Of a stretch of DNA of 5,212 bases, positions 1 to 5,212 are shown one piece after another. The translations under genes were made by a program, and so were the position numbers. The notes under the pieces were generated by a model. It made no database searches and was not told the DNA's origin. It was given only the letters and a program-made list of their open reading frames with translations. The stretch comes from Trueperaceae bacterium (lineage in GTDB: Bacteria; Deinococcota; Deinococci; Deinococcales; Trueperaceae), in the NCBI GenBank assembly GCA_007122815.1, contig SKSV01000325.1, positions 1 through 5,212 of the forward strand, read 5' to 3'. Numbering within the stretch: the first letter of the stretch is position 1; every line of letters begins with the position of its first letter.

Positions 1-228
1 GTCACTGCCACGCGCTACCACTCGCTGGTCGTCGAGGAACCGCCACCCGAGCTCCTCGTGAACGCCTGGGCGCAAGATCCCACCGGACCGGTCATCATGG
101 GGTTGCGGCACGCCGTTCACCCGACCTGGGGGGTACAGTTCCACCCTGAGAGCGTGCTCACGGAGACCGGGCACGCGATGCTCGCGACCTTCCTGCGGCG
201 CTGCACGGGCGCGGTCCGAGGCCCGTGA
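1..228 (+). CDS. trpG: Anthranilate synthase glutamine amidotransferase subunit, 3' end (partial)
   Basis: The last 75 residues of a class I glutamine amidotransferase are visible; the 5' part lies outside the window. The fragment contains RYHSL (residues 5-9) and then MGLRHAVHPTWGVQFHPES, whose His48 and Glu50 are the His and Glu of the Cys-His-Glu triad. The catalytic Cys would be upstream. This subunit hydrolyses glutamine in the cytoplasm and passes ammonia to the TrpE chorismate-binding subunit to make anthranilate. TrpG and PabA are nearly indistinguishable from sequence, and many bacteria use one protein for both roles. I choose TrpG because trpD lies two genes downstream in the same tight cluster. 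The stop codon TGA at 226-228 overlaps the GTG start of the next gene by 4 bp, so the two are probably translationally coupled. The C-terminal end after the FHPES block is short and ordinary for the family. Confidence 0.9.
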   Translation, partial: VTATRYHSLVVEEPPPELLVNAWAQDPTGPVIMGLRHAVHPTWGVQFHPESVLTETGHAMLATFLRRCTGAVRGP

Positions 229-1079
229 TCCATCCGGAACTGAGCATGCTGAGCGTGTCGAGCGGTCGCGCGAGGGTGGTGCTGGAGAAGCTCGCCGCCC
301 TCACGCGGCAACTCCTGGAGCCGGAGCGCTTCGAGCTGGTGCTCGTCGACAACGCCTGCCCAGAGCGGGTGGGTGACGCGGTGCAGCGCCGCGACTGGCC
401 GTTCGCCGTGAGGGTCGTACGCACCACCTTGCGCGAGAGCGCGGCGCGCGCGCGGTGCCTGGCGCTGGGATGCGCGCGGGCGCCGATCGTCTGGCTCTGC
501 GACGATGACTGCCTGCCCGCGCCCGACGCCGCCCAACGACATCTCGCCCACCAGCGCAGCGGGCCTAGCGTGGTTATCGGCTCGCTCTGCTTCGTCACGC
601 CCACGAGGCGGAGCTGGGCCAGGGCTCGGCGCGCGGATCCGCTGCGGGTCTCGGGCGCCAACACCAGCCTCCCGCGGGACGCCATGAGGCGCGCTTGCGA
701 GGCGGACGTCAGGCTTCCTCGCGCTTACGGCGGGGAGGACATCGTGCTGGGACTGCAGATGCAAGAGGCGGGCTTAAGCTTCGTGGCCGCTCCCGAGGCC
801 GCGGTGGACCACCTCGGTCCCGACCCGATGCACGGGGCCGAGCCGAGCAAGGGCTACGATGCCGGCTACAACGCGGTGGCGATCGCGCGCCGCTGGCCGC
901 GGGCCGCGTGGGGACTGGGAGTGCACCCGGTCCAGGTCGCCGCGAAGCGGCTGGTGTTGGCGTCGCCGGAGGCGCTGCTGTGGAGGAAGCTAGCGCCTGG
1001 ACGTGTACGGTACGAGCGCGCGTACTTGGACGGCAGCCTCCAGGCGCGCAGGGACATGCCTCAGGAGGTCCGGCAGTGA
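225..1079 (+). CDS. Family 2-like (GT-A fold) glycosyltransferase inside the trp cluster
   Basis: The 284-residue product looks like a soluble GT-A nucleotide-sugar glycosyltransferase; the donor and acceptor cannot be read from the sequence. What is visible: a VLVDN strand (39-43), a RESAARARCLALGCARAP stretch matching the usual ARN-G region, a metal-binding DDD (93-95) in WLCDDDCLP, GANTSLPRDAM (144-154), and GGED (169-172) followed by LGLQMQEAGL. The last block is the typical position of the catalytic acidic residue and acceptor-side helix. His196 may be a further metal ligand. No membrane segment is seen, so it is probably cytoplasmic or peripheral. GTG at 225 is preferred over ATG at 246 because residues 4-11 (PELSMLSV) are needed to form the first beta strand. 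The usual IPTYNR after that strand is replaced by SVSSGR, which is atypical. The gene overlaps trpG by 4 bp (GTGA) and trpD by 4 bp (GTGA). Its base composition matches its neighbours, so there is no clear sign of recent transfer. Confidence 0.8.
   Translation: MIHPELSMLSVSSGRARVVLEKLAALTRQLLEPERFELVLVDNACPERVGDAVQRRDWPFAVRVVRTTLRESAARARCLALGCARAPIVWLCDDDCLPAPDAAQRHLAHQRSGPSVVIGSLCFVTPTRRSWARARRADPLRVSGANTSLPRDAMRRACEADVRLPRAYGGEDIVLGLQMQEAGLSFVAAPEAAVDHLGPDPMHGAEPSKGYDAGYNAVAIARRWPRAAWGLGVHPVQVAAKRLVLASPEALLWRKLAPGRVRYERAYLDGSLQARRDMPQEVRQ
1063..1069 (+). promoter_or_regulatory. Strong ribosome binding site deciding the trpD start
   Basis: AGGAGGT is a near-perfect Shine-Dalgarno sequence inside the last codons of the glycosyltransferase gene. 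It sits 6 nt before the GTG at 1076. This fixes the trpD start at that GTG, although the reading frame stays open much further upstream. It suggests trpD is initiated efficiently on its own as well as by coupling to the upstream gene. Confidence 0.85.
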
Positions 1080-2116
1080 GCATCGATCAAGCCATCGCGA
1101 CACTTCTCGAGAGGGTCTTCGACGGGGAACGCCTGACGAGCGAGGAGGCGCAGGGAGTGATGGGCCGCCTGATGGACGGCGAGCTCTCGCAGCTCCAGGC
1201 GGCCGCGCTGCTAGCGGCACTTCGTACGCGCGGCGAAACCGTAGAGGAGATCGTCGGCTTCGCCCGAGCGATGCGGGAGCGCAGCCTGAAGGTGCCCGTC
1301 AGCACCAGCGACCCCCTCGTGGACACCTGCGGCACGGGCGGCACGGGCGTCTCCACGATCAACGTGAGCACCGCCGCGGCGTTCGTGGCTGCCGCCGGAG
1401 GTGCGCGGGTGGCGAAGCACGGCAACCGCGGCGTGACCAAACCGTCGGGCTCCGCAGACGTGCTCGAAGCGCTCGGAGCCCGCGTAGAGTTGCCGCCGGA
1501 AGCTGTCGGTGAGGCCATCGATAGCCTCGGCATCGGCTTCATGTTCGCCCGCACGCACCACCCCGCCATGCGCTTCGTCGCTCCCATCCGGGCCGACCTC
1601 GGGGCACGAACCATCTTCAACAACCTGGGCCCGCTGACGAACCCGGCGGATGCGAGGCGTCACCTGCTGGGTGTGTTCGACCCGGCCCTGACCGTCCCGC
1701 TCGCCGAGGTGCTCCGCGGTTTGGGGCTCGAGCGTGCGCTGGTCGTGCATGGGGACGGGCTGGACGACCTCGCCGTGTCGGGTCCCAGCGTGGTCACCGA
1801 GCTCTTGCCGGACGGCCGCACGGAGACCAGCCGGGTCACGCCCGAGTCGCTCGGCGTGATGCGAGCTCCCCGCGAGGCGATCCTAGGCGGAGACGCCGCC
1901 GCCAACGCGGCCGCCACCCGCGAGGTGCTCTCTGGACGCGACCGTGGGGCGCGCCGGGACGTCGTCGCGCTGGCTGCCGGCGCGGCGCTCTACCTCGCCG
2001 AGCGCGCTCCCGACCTAGCGTCCGGCGTCGCCCAGGCTCTGGACCTGCTTGAGCGCGGGGCCGGGTTGGAGCTCTTGGAGCGTTACGTTGCCTTCACGCG
2101 CGTGGCGGCGGCTTGA
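1076..2116 (+). CDS. trpD: Anthranilate phosphoribosyltransferase
   Basis: This cytoplasmic enzyme transfers phosphoribose from PRPP to anthranilate, the second step of the tryptophan branch. The protein has 346 residues, normal for the family. An N-terminal helical domain (about 1-75) is followed by the glycine-rich PRPP loop DTCGTGGTGVSTINVST (83-99), then KHGNRG (114-119) and GSADVLEALG (125-134). Anthranilate-site and hinge motifs follow: HHPAMRFVAPIRADLGARTIFNNLGPLTNP (161-190). VHGDGLDDLAVSGPS (224-238) corresponds to the usual VHG-DGLDE block; here the second acidic residue of the Mg-binding Asp-Glu pair is Asp (D230-D231). The segment after KHGNRG reads GVTKPSG where many homologues have S-S-type residues. 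Both changes are conservative enough that activity is expected. The GTG start gives a 4-bp GTGA overlap with the preceding glycosyltransferase and has an excellent Shine-Dalgarno. The trpG-X-trpD order supports a tryptophan operon. Confidence 0.96.
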   Translation: MSIDQAIATLLERVFDGERLTSEEAQGVMGRLMDGELSQLQAAALLAALRTRGETVEEIVGFARAMRERSLKVPVSTSDPLVDTCGTGGTGVSTINVSTAAAFVAAAGGARVAKHGNRGVTKPSGSADVLEALGARVELPPEAVGEAIDSLGIGFMFARTHHPAMRFVAPIRADLGARTIFNNLGPLTNPADARRHLLGVFDPALTVPLAEVLRGLGLERALVVHGDGLDDLAVSGPSVVTELLPDGRTETSRVTPESLGVMRAPREAILGGDAAANAAATREVLSGRDRGARRDVVALAAGAALYLAERAPDLASGVAQALDLLERGAGLELLERYVAFTRVAAA

Positions 2117-2166
2117 CGGTGCGTAGGTCGGCCTCGCGTCGTGCCCGTTCGGGTCGGCCCGCACCG
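2117..2166 (+). other. Potential stem-loop directly after trpD
   Basis: CGGTGCG (2117-2123), which begins at the base after the trpD stop, is perfectly complementary to CGCACCG (2160-2166), giving a 7-bp closing stem. Inside is a small CCCG-TT-CGGG hairpin (2144-2153) and a direct repeat GGTCGGCC (2126-2133 and 2152-2159). There is no T tract after it, so it is not a canonical intrinsic terminator. It may be a 3' stabilising or processing structure for the trp mRNA, a factor-dependent terminator, or chance in GC-rich DNA. Confidence 0.35.
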
Positions 2167-2199
2167 GACGTGGCAGCATGTGCTTGAGAACGGGTCGGC

Positions 2200-2219
2200 G
2201 CGCGCCGCGTGCGGCGCGC
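2200..2219 (+). repeat. Perfect 9-bp inverted repeat upstream of pdxS
   Basis: GCGCGCCGC (2200-2208) and GCGGCGCGC (2211-2219) are exact reverse complements separated by GT. In RNA it would fold as an 8-bp, all-GC stem with a CGTG loop, ending about 27 nt before the pdxS Shine-Dalgarno. No T run follows. It could be an operator (palindromic in DNA), an attenuating hairpin or an mRNA 5' structure for pdxS. The alternating GC sequence also makes a chance palindrome fairly likely. Confidence 0.4.
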
Positions 2220-2221
2220 AG

Positions 2222-2253
2222 GCACTGAGGAGCACAAACGAGCACTGAGGAGC
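2222..2253 (+). repeat. 12-bp direct repeat carrying two Shine-Dalgarno-like cores
   Basis: GCACTGAGGAGC occurs exactly at 2222-2233 and again at 2242-2253, a 20-bp period. Each copy contains GAGGAG. Only the second copy is placed to serve the pdxS ATG at 2262. The repeat could be a small tandem duplication of the ribosome binding site region, or paired binding sites about two helical turns apart. Confidence 0.6.
2247..2252 (+). promoter_or_regulatory. Ribosome binding site of pdxS
   Basis: GAGGAG lies 9 nt before the ATG at 2262, slightly long but workable spacing. A second purine-rich run, GGAGAG (2256-2261), touches the start codon and is too close to act as the main site. No clear -35/-10 promoter pair was found in the 145-bp gap, so whether pdxS has its own promoter is unresolved. 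Confidence 0.7.
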
Positions 2254-2261
2254 GTGGAGAG

Positions 2262-3185
2262 ATGAGCGACACCACCACCGGCAGCGTGCGCGTGAAGACG
2301 GGCTTCGCCGAGATGTTCAAGGGCGGCGTGATCATGGACGTCGTGACCGCCGATCACGCTCGCATCGCCGAGGACGCCGGAGCTACCGCGGTCATGGCGC
2401 TCGAGCGCGTCCCGGCCGACATCCGCGTCCAGGGGGGCGTGGCGCGCATGTCGGATCCCGACATGATCCAGAGCATCATGGATACGGTCTCGATCCCGGT
2501 GATGGCGAAGTGCCGCATCGGTCACGTGGTGGAGGCGCAGATACTCCAGGCTCTCGGGGTGGACTTCGTCGACGAGTCGGAGGTGCTGACCCCCGCAGAC
2601 GAGGCGCATCACATCGACAAGCACTCCTTCACGGTGCCGTTCGTGTGCGGAGCCACGGAGATCGGTGAGGCGCTCAGGCGCATCGGCGAGGGTGCGTCCA
2701 TGATCCGCACCAAGGGTGAGGCCGGCACCGGAAACGTAGTAGAGGCCGTCAGGCACGCGCGCTCGGTGATGGGGAGCATCCGGTCGCTGCAGGCGCTGGC
2801 GCGCGAAGAGCTCATGGCCTTCGCGAAGCAGCATGGAGCTCCCTTCGACCTGGTGCTCTACGTGCACGAGAACGGCCGGCTACCGGTGGTGAACTTCGCT
2901 GCCGGAGGGGTCGCAACGCCTGCCGACGCTGCCCTGATGATGCACCTGGGGCTCGACGGCGTGTTCGTGGGGTCGGGCATCTTCAAGTCGGCGCCGGGCG
3001 TCAGCGACGCGCTCGAGCGTGACCGCGCCTGCGCTCGGCGCGCCGAGGCGATCGTCAAGGCCGTCACCCATCACGACGACCCTGACGAACTGGCGAAGCT
3101 GAGCCGCGGTCTCGGCGAGGCGATGGTCGGGATCAACATAGACACGCTGCAGGAGGAGGAGCTCCTCGCGAGCCGAGGCTGGTGA
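2262..3185 (+). CDS. pdxS: Pyridoxal 5'-phosphate synthase, lyase/synthase subunit
   Basis: PdxS (SNZ/YaaD family) condenses ribose 5-phosphate (or ribulose 5-phosphate), glyceraldehyde 3-phosphate and ammonia into PLP. The ammonia comes from the glutaminase PdxT. The enzyme is a cytoplasmic (beta/alpha)8 barrel that assembles as a dodecamer. The 307 residues show the family landmarks: KGGVIMDV with Asp26, [10 protein letters not shown] (46-55), [10 protein letters not shown] with Schiff-base Lys83, [11 protein letters not shown] (104-114), [12 protein letters not shown] with the second catalytic lysine Lys151, [17 protein letters not shown] (211-227) and the phosphate-binding [11 protein letters not shown] (233-243). 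It ends in the conserved RGW. About 11 extra residues sit between GSGIFKS and [14 protein letters not shown] (roughly 244-260), where most homologues have a short N/D-P-x-x-R-A link. No pdxT is adjacent in the window; the next gene is for peptidoglycan synthesis. The ATG start is supported by GAGGAG upstream and by the usual family N-terminus. Confidence 0.97.
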   Translation: MSDTTTGSVRVKTGFAEMFKGGVIMDVVTADHARIAEDAGATAVMALERVPADIRVQGGVARMSDPDMIQSIMDTVSIPVMAKCRIGHVVEAQILQALGVDFVDESEVLTPADEAHHIDKHSFTVPFVCGATEIGEALRRIGEGASMIRTKGEAGTGNVVEAVRHARSVMGSIRSLQALAREELMAFAKQHGAPFDLVLYVHENGRLPVVNFAAGGVATPADAALMMHLGLDGVFVGSGIFKSAPGVSDALERDRACARRAEAIVKAVTHHDDPDELAKLSRGLGEAMVGINIDTLQEEELLASRGW

Positions 3186-3214
3186 GCCTAGGGGTCAGCG
3201 AGCCCTTCTGAAGG
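3176..3214 (+). other. Small hairpins at the 3' end of pdxS
   Basis: AGGCT (3176-3180) pairs with AGCCT (3185-3189) around a GGTG loop spanning the pdxS stop codon. AGGG (3190-3193) can pair with CCCT (3203-3206). CCTTCTGAAGG (3204-3214) is a short palindrome that competes with the second pairing. All stems are 5 bp or less and no T tract follows, so these are at best a weak terminator or mRNA 3' structure. Confidence 0.2.
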
Positions 3215-3231
3215 CGGAGGTTAGGCGCCTG

Positions 3232-3297
3232 ATGAGCCGCTCTGGTCGTCGCGTTCGCCTTTCTCATGGGGCCTGCCTGCTATGGTACCGGGCGTGA
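3232..3297 (+). CDS. Possible 21-codon leader ORF before the PBP gene
   Basis: An ATG at 3232 is preceded by GGAGG (3216-3220), 11 nt away, and opens a 21-codon frame encoding a basic, Arg-rich peptide that begins MSRSGRRVRL. Its TGA at 3295-3297 overlaps a GTG at 3294 in the PBP frame, the same GTGA junction seen at the two trp-cluster borders. Against it: the codons are unusually rich in third-position T (TCT, GGT, CGT, GTT, CTT, TCT, CAT) compared with the true genes here, and the Shine-Dalgarno spacing is long. It may be a translated leader coupling to the PBP, or chance. It shares no recognisable family. Confidence 0.2.
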   Translation: MSRSGRRVRLSHGACLLWYRA

Positions 3298-5212
3298 TCA
3301 GGAAGGCGATCCAGGCCACGGTCCTGTTGCTCATGACGGGGCTCCTCTGCCTGGTGGCGTTGTTCGGCGCCTCGGCGCTGAAGTGGGCGCACGAGCTCCC
3401 GAGCCTCGAGAGCGTAGAGGCACTCGAGTTCACCACCACCTCGCAGGTCTTCGCGCGCGACGGCACCGAGATCGGCCAGATCGTTCCCGTGGTGGGCGAG
3501 GATCGCGAGTCGACCAACCGCATGCCGGTGTCGCTGGACGAGATCTCGCCGGCCGCGTTGCAGGCGATCATCGCGTACGAGGACGCCCAGTTCTTCCGCC
3601 ATTACGGCTTCAACCCCCTCTCGGTGGCGCGCGCGTTCTACGCCGAGTTCATCGGCGATGCCGACCGCGGCGGCTCGACCATCACCACGCAGCTGGTCAA
3701 GAACACCGTGTTGTACGACTTGCGAAGCGACAGGTCGATGGAGCGCAAGGCGAAAGAGCTGATGCTCGCGATCGAGCTCGAGCGGCGCCTGACGAAGCCG
3801 GAGATACTGCAGCGCTACGTGAACGTGGTGTTCTGGGGCGGCAATGTCTACGGCATACGCGCCGCCTCCCAGACGTACTTCGGCAAGGACCCGAGCTCGC
3901 TGACGTTGGCCGAGGGGCTCTACCTCGCTCGCCTCATCCCGGCGCCGAACGTCCGCCACGACGACTTCCTGGGCACTCGCGCCAGCATGCGCGAGGTGCT
4001 GAACCGCATGGTGCGCCAGAACGTCATCTCGAGCGAAGCGGCCGAGCGCGCCTGGCGGGAGCCGCTGCAGCCGCGCGGTTGGAGCGTCAGCTACGACTCC
4101 AGGGGCGAAGTGGTCGAGGCGCAGCGCACCGGCGAGGAGGTGCTGGTCCAGACGAGCATCAGCTCCGACCTGTCGCGCACCGTGCTGATCGAGGTGCGCA
4201 ACTTCCTGACCGAGCGGTTCGGCGAGGGCGTGGTGTTCGGGCAGGGCGGCCTGCGCATCTGGACCACCGTCGACGTGCAGGCGCAGCAGGCAGCCAACGA
4301 GGCGGCGCGCCGAGCCGAGGCGCCGCCGGGCGCTCAGCTCGCGATCGTCGGGCTGGACCCGGAGACGGGCGAGATCCTGGCGATGGTCGGCGAGCGTCCC
4401 CTCGCAGGTGTGGTTCCGGGTGAGTGGAACAACGCGACGCAGGCCCGGCGGCAACCGGGGTCGTCGTTCAAACCGATCGTCTACGCCACCGCCATGGAGC
4501 TCGGCGGCCTGCACCAAGCGAGCGTCATCGTGGACGCACCCGCCGTGTTCGAAACGCGCGGCCAACCCCCTTACGAGCCCCGCAACTGGGACGACTCCTT
4601 CCTGGGCCCCCTCACGGTGCGCGAGAACATGAACCAGTCGCGCAACGTCCCCGCCGTCAAGGCGTTGGAGGCCGCTTCGGCCCAGGCTGTCGCGGAGCGG
4701 GCGCGCGAGCTCGGGATCGACGTGCAGCCCTTCTTCGCGTTGGCGCTCGGCTCGTTCGAGGTGACACCCTTGCAGCACGCCAGCTCGTTCGGGGCCTTCG
4801 CGAACGCTGGCGAGCAAGTGGAAGCGCACCTCGTCACGCGCGTGGAGGACGCCGAAGGCAACGTGCTCTACGAGGCGCGACCGCGGCGCAAGCAGGTGTG
4901 GTCGCCGCAGACCGCGTACGCGATGCTCGACCTGCTGCGCGGGAACGTCGTCGACACGAACCCAGTGGCGCTCTCGCACCGGGTGAACGTGCCCGGTCGC
5001 TGGGTGGCGGGCAAGACCGGCACCACGAACGACGACCGTGACATCTGGTTCGTGGGCGCTACCCCCGGCCTCACGGCGGTAGTTTGGATCGGCAACGACG
5101 ACAGCCGATCTCTGCCCTCGACGATGGTCAACTCCGCGGGAGTCAACGAGCGCGTCACCAGCTCGAGGCAGCCGATCTACGTCTGGAACGACTTCGTCAC
5201 CAACGCGCTCGA
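3282..5212 (+). CDS. mrcA: Class A penicillin-binding protein (PBP1A-type), 3' truncated by window edge
   Basis: This is a bifunctional peptidoglycan synthase that polymerises lipid II and cross-links stem peptides outside the cytoplasmic membrane. 643 residues are visible, and the C-terminal end is missing. Order: a basic start and a signal anchor (about 11-32); a GT51 domain with EDAQFFRHYG (Glu100-Asp101, catalytic Glu100), RGGSTITTQLVKN (129-141), RKAKELMLAIELERRLTKPEIL (155-176) and RYVNVVFWGGNVYGI (178-192); a linker of about 260-330; then a transpeptidase domain with RQPGSSFKP (acylated Ser394, Lys397), SRN (453-455), and AGKTGTT (Lys578-Thr-Gly), followed by DIWFVGATP. All catalytic motifs are present. 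GT motif 2 reads ITTQ rather than the common ITQQ, but the second Gln is kept. I chose ATG 3282, the first start in the frame. GTG 3294 is a real alternative, four residues shorter. Neither has a good Shine-Dalgarno. The symbol is the generic one for the family; orthology to E. coli mrcA is not implied. Confidence 0.93.
   Translation, partial: MVPGVIRKAIQATVLLLMTGLLCLVALFGASALKWAHELPSLESVEALEFTTTSQVFARDGTEIGQIVPVVGEDRESTNRMPVSLDEISPAALQAIIAYEDAQFFRHYGFNPLSVARAFYAEFIGDADRGGSTITTQLVKNTVLYDLRSDRSMERKAKELMLAIELERRLTKPEILQRYVNVVFWGGNVYGIRAASQTYFGKDPSSLTLAEGLYLARLIPAPNVRHDDFLGTRASMREVLNRMVRQNVISSEAAERAWREPLQPRGWSVSYDSRGEVVEAQRTGEEVLVQTSISSDLSRTVLIEVRNFLTERFGEGVVFGQGGLRIWTTVDVQAQQAANEAARRAEAPPGAQLAIVGLDPETGEILAMVGERPLAGVVPGEWNNATQARRQPGSSFKPIVYATAMELGGLHQASVIVDAPAVFETRGQPPYEPRNWDDSFLGPLTVRENMNQSRNVPAVKALEAASAQAVAERARELGIDVQPFFALALGSFEVTPLQHASSFGAFANAGEQVEAHLVTRVEDAEGNVLYEARPRRKQVWSPQTAYAMLDLLRGNVVDTNPVALSHRVNVPGRWVAGKTGTTNDDRDIWFVGATPGLTAVVWIGNDDSRSLPSTMVNSAGVNERVTSSRQPIYVWNDFVTNAL

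Noticed and set aside
695..1075. N-terminal extension of trpD back to ATG 695
   Set aside because: The extra 127 codons overlap the glycosyltransferase and are low-complexity Arg/Gly-rich. The GTG at 1076 has an ideal Shine-Dalgarno and gives the normal TrpD length.
246..1079. ATG 246 as the glycosyltransferase start
   Set aside because: It would cut the first beta strand of the GT-A fold, and it lacks a better ribosome binding site than GTG 225.
2200..2219. The 9-bp inverted repeat as an intrinsic terminator
   Set aside because: No T-rich tract follows; the downstream bases are AGGCACTGAGG.
2178..2228. A 16-codon ORF in the trpD-pdxS gap as an attenuation leader peptide
   Set aside because: It lacks a good Shine-Dalgarno and has no Trp codons. 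Its Arg/Ala content is what random GC-rich sequence gives, and it overlaps the inverted repeat by chance.
2094..2867. A 257-codon minus-strand frame across the trpD-pdxS gap and the first part of pdxS
   Set aside because: It is His- and Arg-rich, has no recognisable domain, and lies over unmistakable PdxS coding sequence.
3156..3167. A 12-bp palindrome GAGGAGCTCCTC near the end of pdxS
   Set aside because: It encodes the ordinary Glu-Glu-Leu-Leu tail of PdxS and is explained by codon choice.
3266..4423. A 385-codon plus-strand frame inside the PBP region
   Set aside because: It is the +1-shifted shadow of the PBP frame, with an Arg/Gly/Ala-rich composition and no motifs.
3264..4979. A 571-codon open frame on the minus strand opposite the PBP gene
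   Set aside because: It mirrors the GC-biased codons of the PBP gene, gives an Arg/His/Leu-rich product without family motifs, and the opposite strand carries a complete set of PBP catalytic motifs.

Overview
The window is a GC-rich, densely packed bacterial chromosomal segment. All supported genes lie on the + strand, and the codons are strongly biased towards G or C at the third position. In order it holds: the 3' end of a glutamine amidotransferase (TrpG type), a family 2-like glycosyltransferase, complete trpD, complete pdxS, and the first 643 codons of a class A penicillin-binding protein that runs off the right edge. There is no sign of mobile elements, CRISPR, tRNA or rRNA. The gene content is housekeeping. 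A GC-rich Deinococcota or actinobacterium-like lineage is plausible, but this is only a guess from composition, the PdxS/TrpD style and the GTG starts. Nothing here fixes the taxon.

Left part (1-2116): a tight tryptophan-pathway transcription unit, trpG - glycosyltransferase - trpD. Both junctions are 4-bp GTGA overlaps, which implies co-transcription and probably translational coupling. TrpG supplies ammonia to anthranilate synthase and TrpD attaches phosphoribose to the resulting anthranilate. The glycosyltransferase between them has no known role in that pathway and is the most unusual feature of the layout.

Middle part (2117-3293): a 145-bp gap with several inverted and direct repeats leads into pdxS, the synthase subunit of the DXP-independent pyridoxal phosphate pathway. 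PLP is also the cofactor of tryptophan synthase, but no pdxT partner is visible here. PdxS has an extra stretch of about 11 residues just after its phosphate-binding GSGIF loop. After pdxS comes a gap of about 100 bp with small hairpins and a possible 21-codon leader ORF.

Right part (3282-5212): a PBP1A-type bifunctional peptidoglycan synthase. It has an N-terminal membrane anchor, the GT51 glycosyltransferase motifs and all three transpeptidase motifs (SxxK, SxN, KTG) inside the window. I found no convincing evidence of a wholly new system. The points worth checking are the gene embedded in the trp operon, the structured trpD-pdxS leader and the PdxS insertion.
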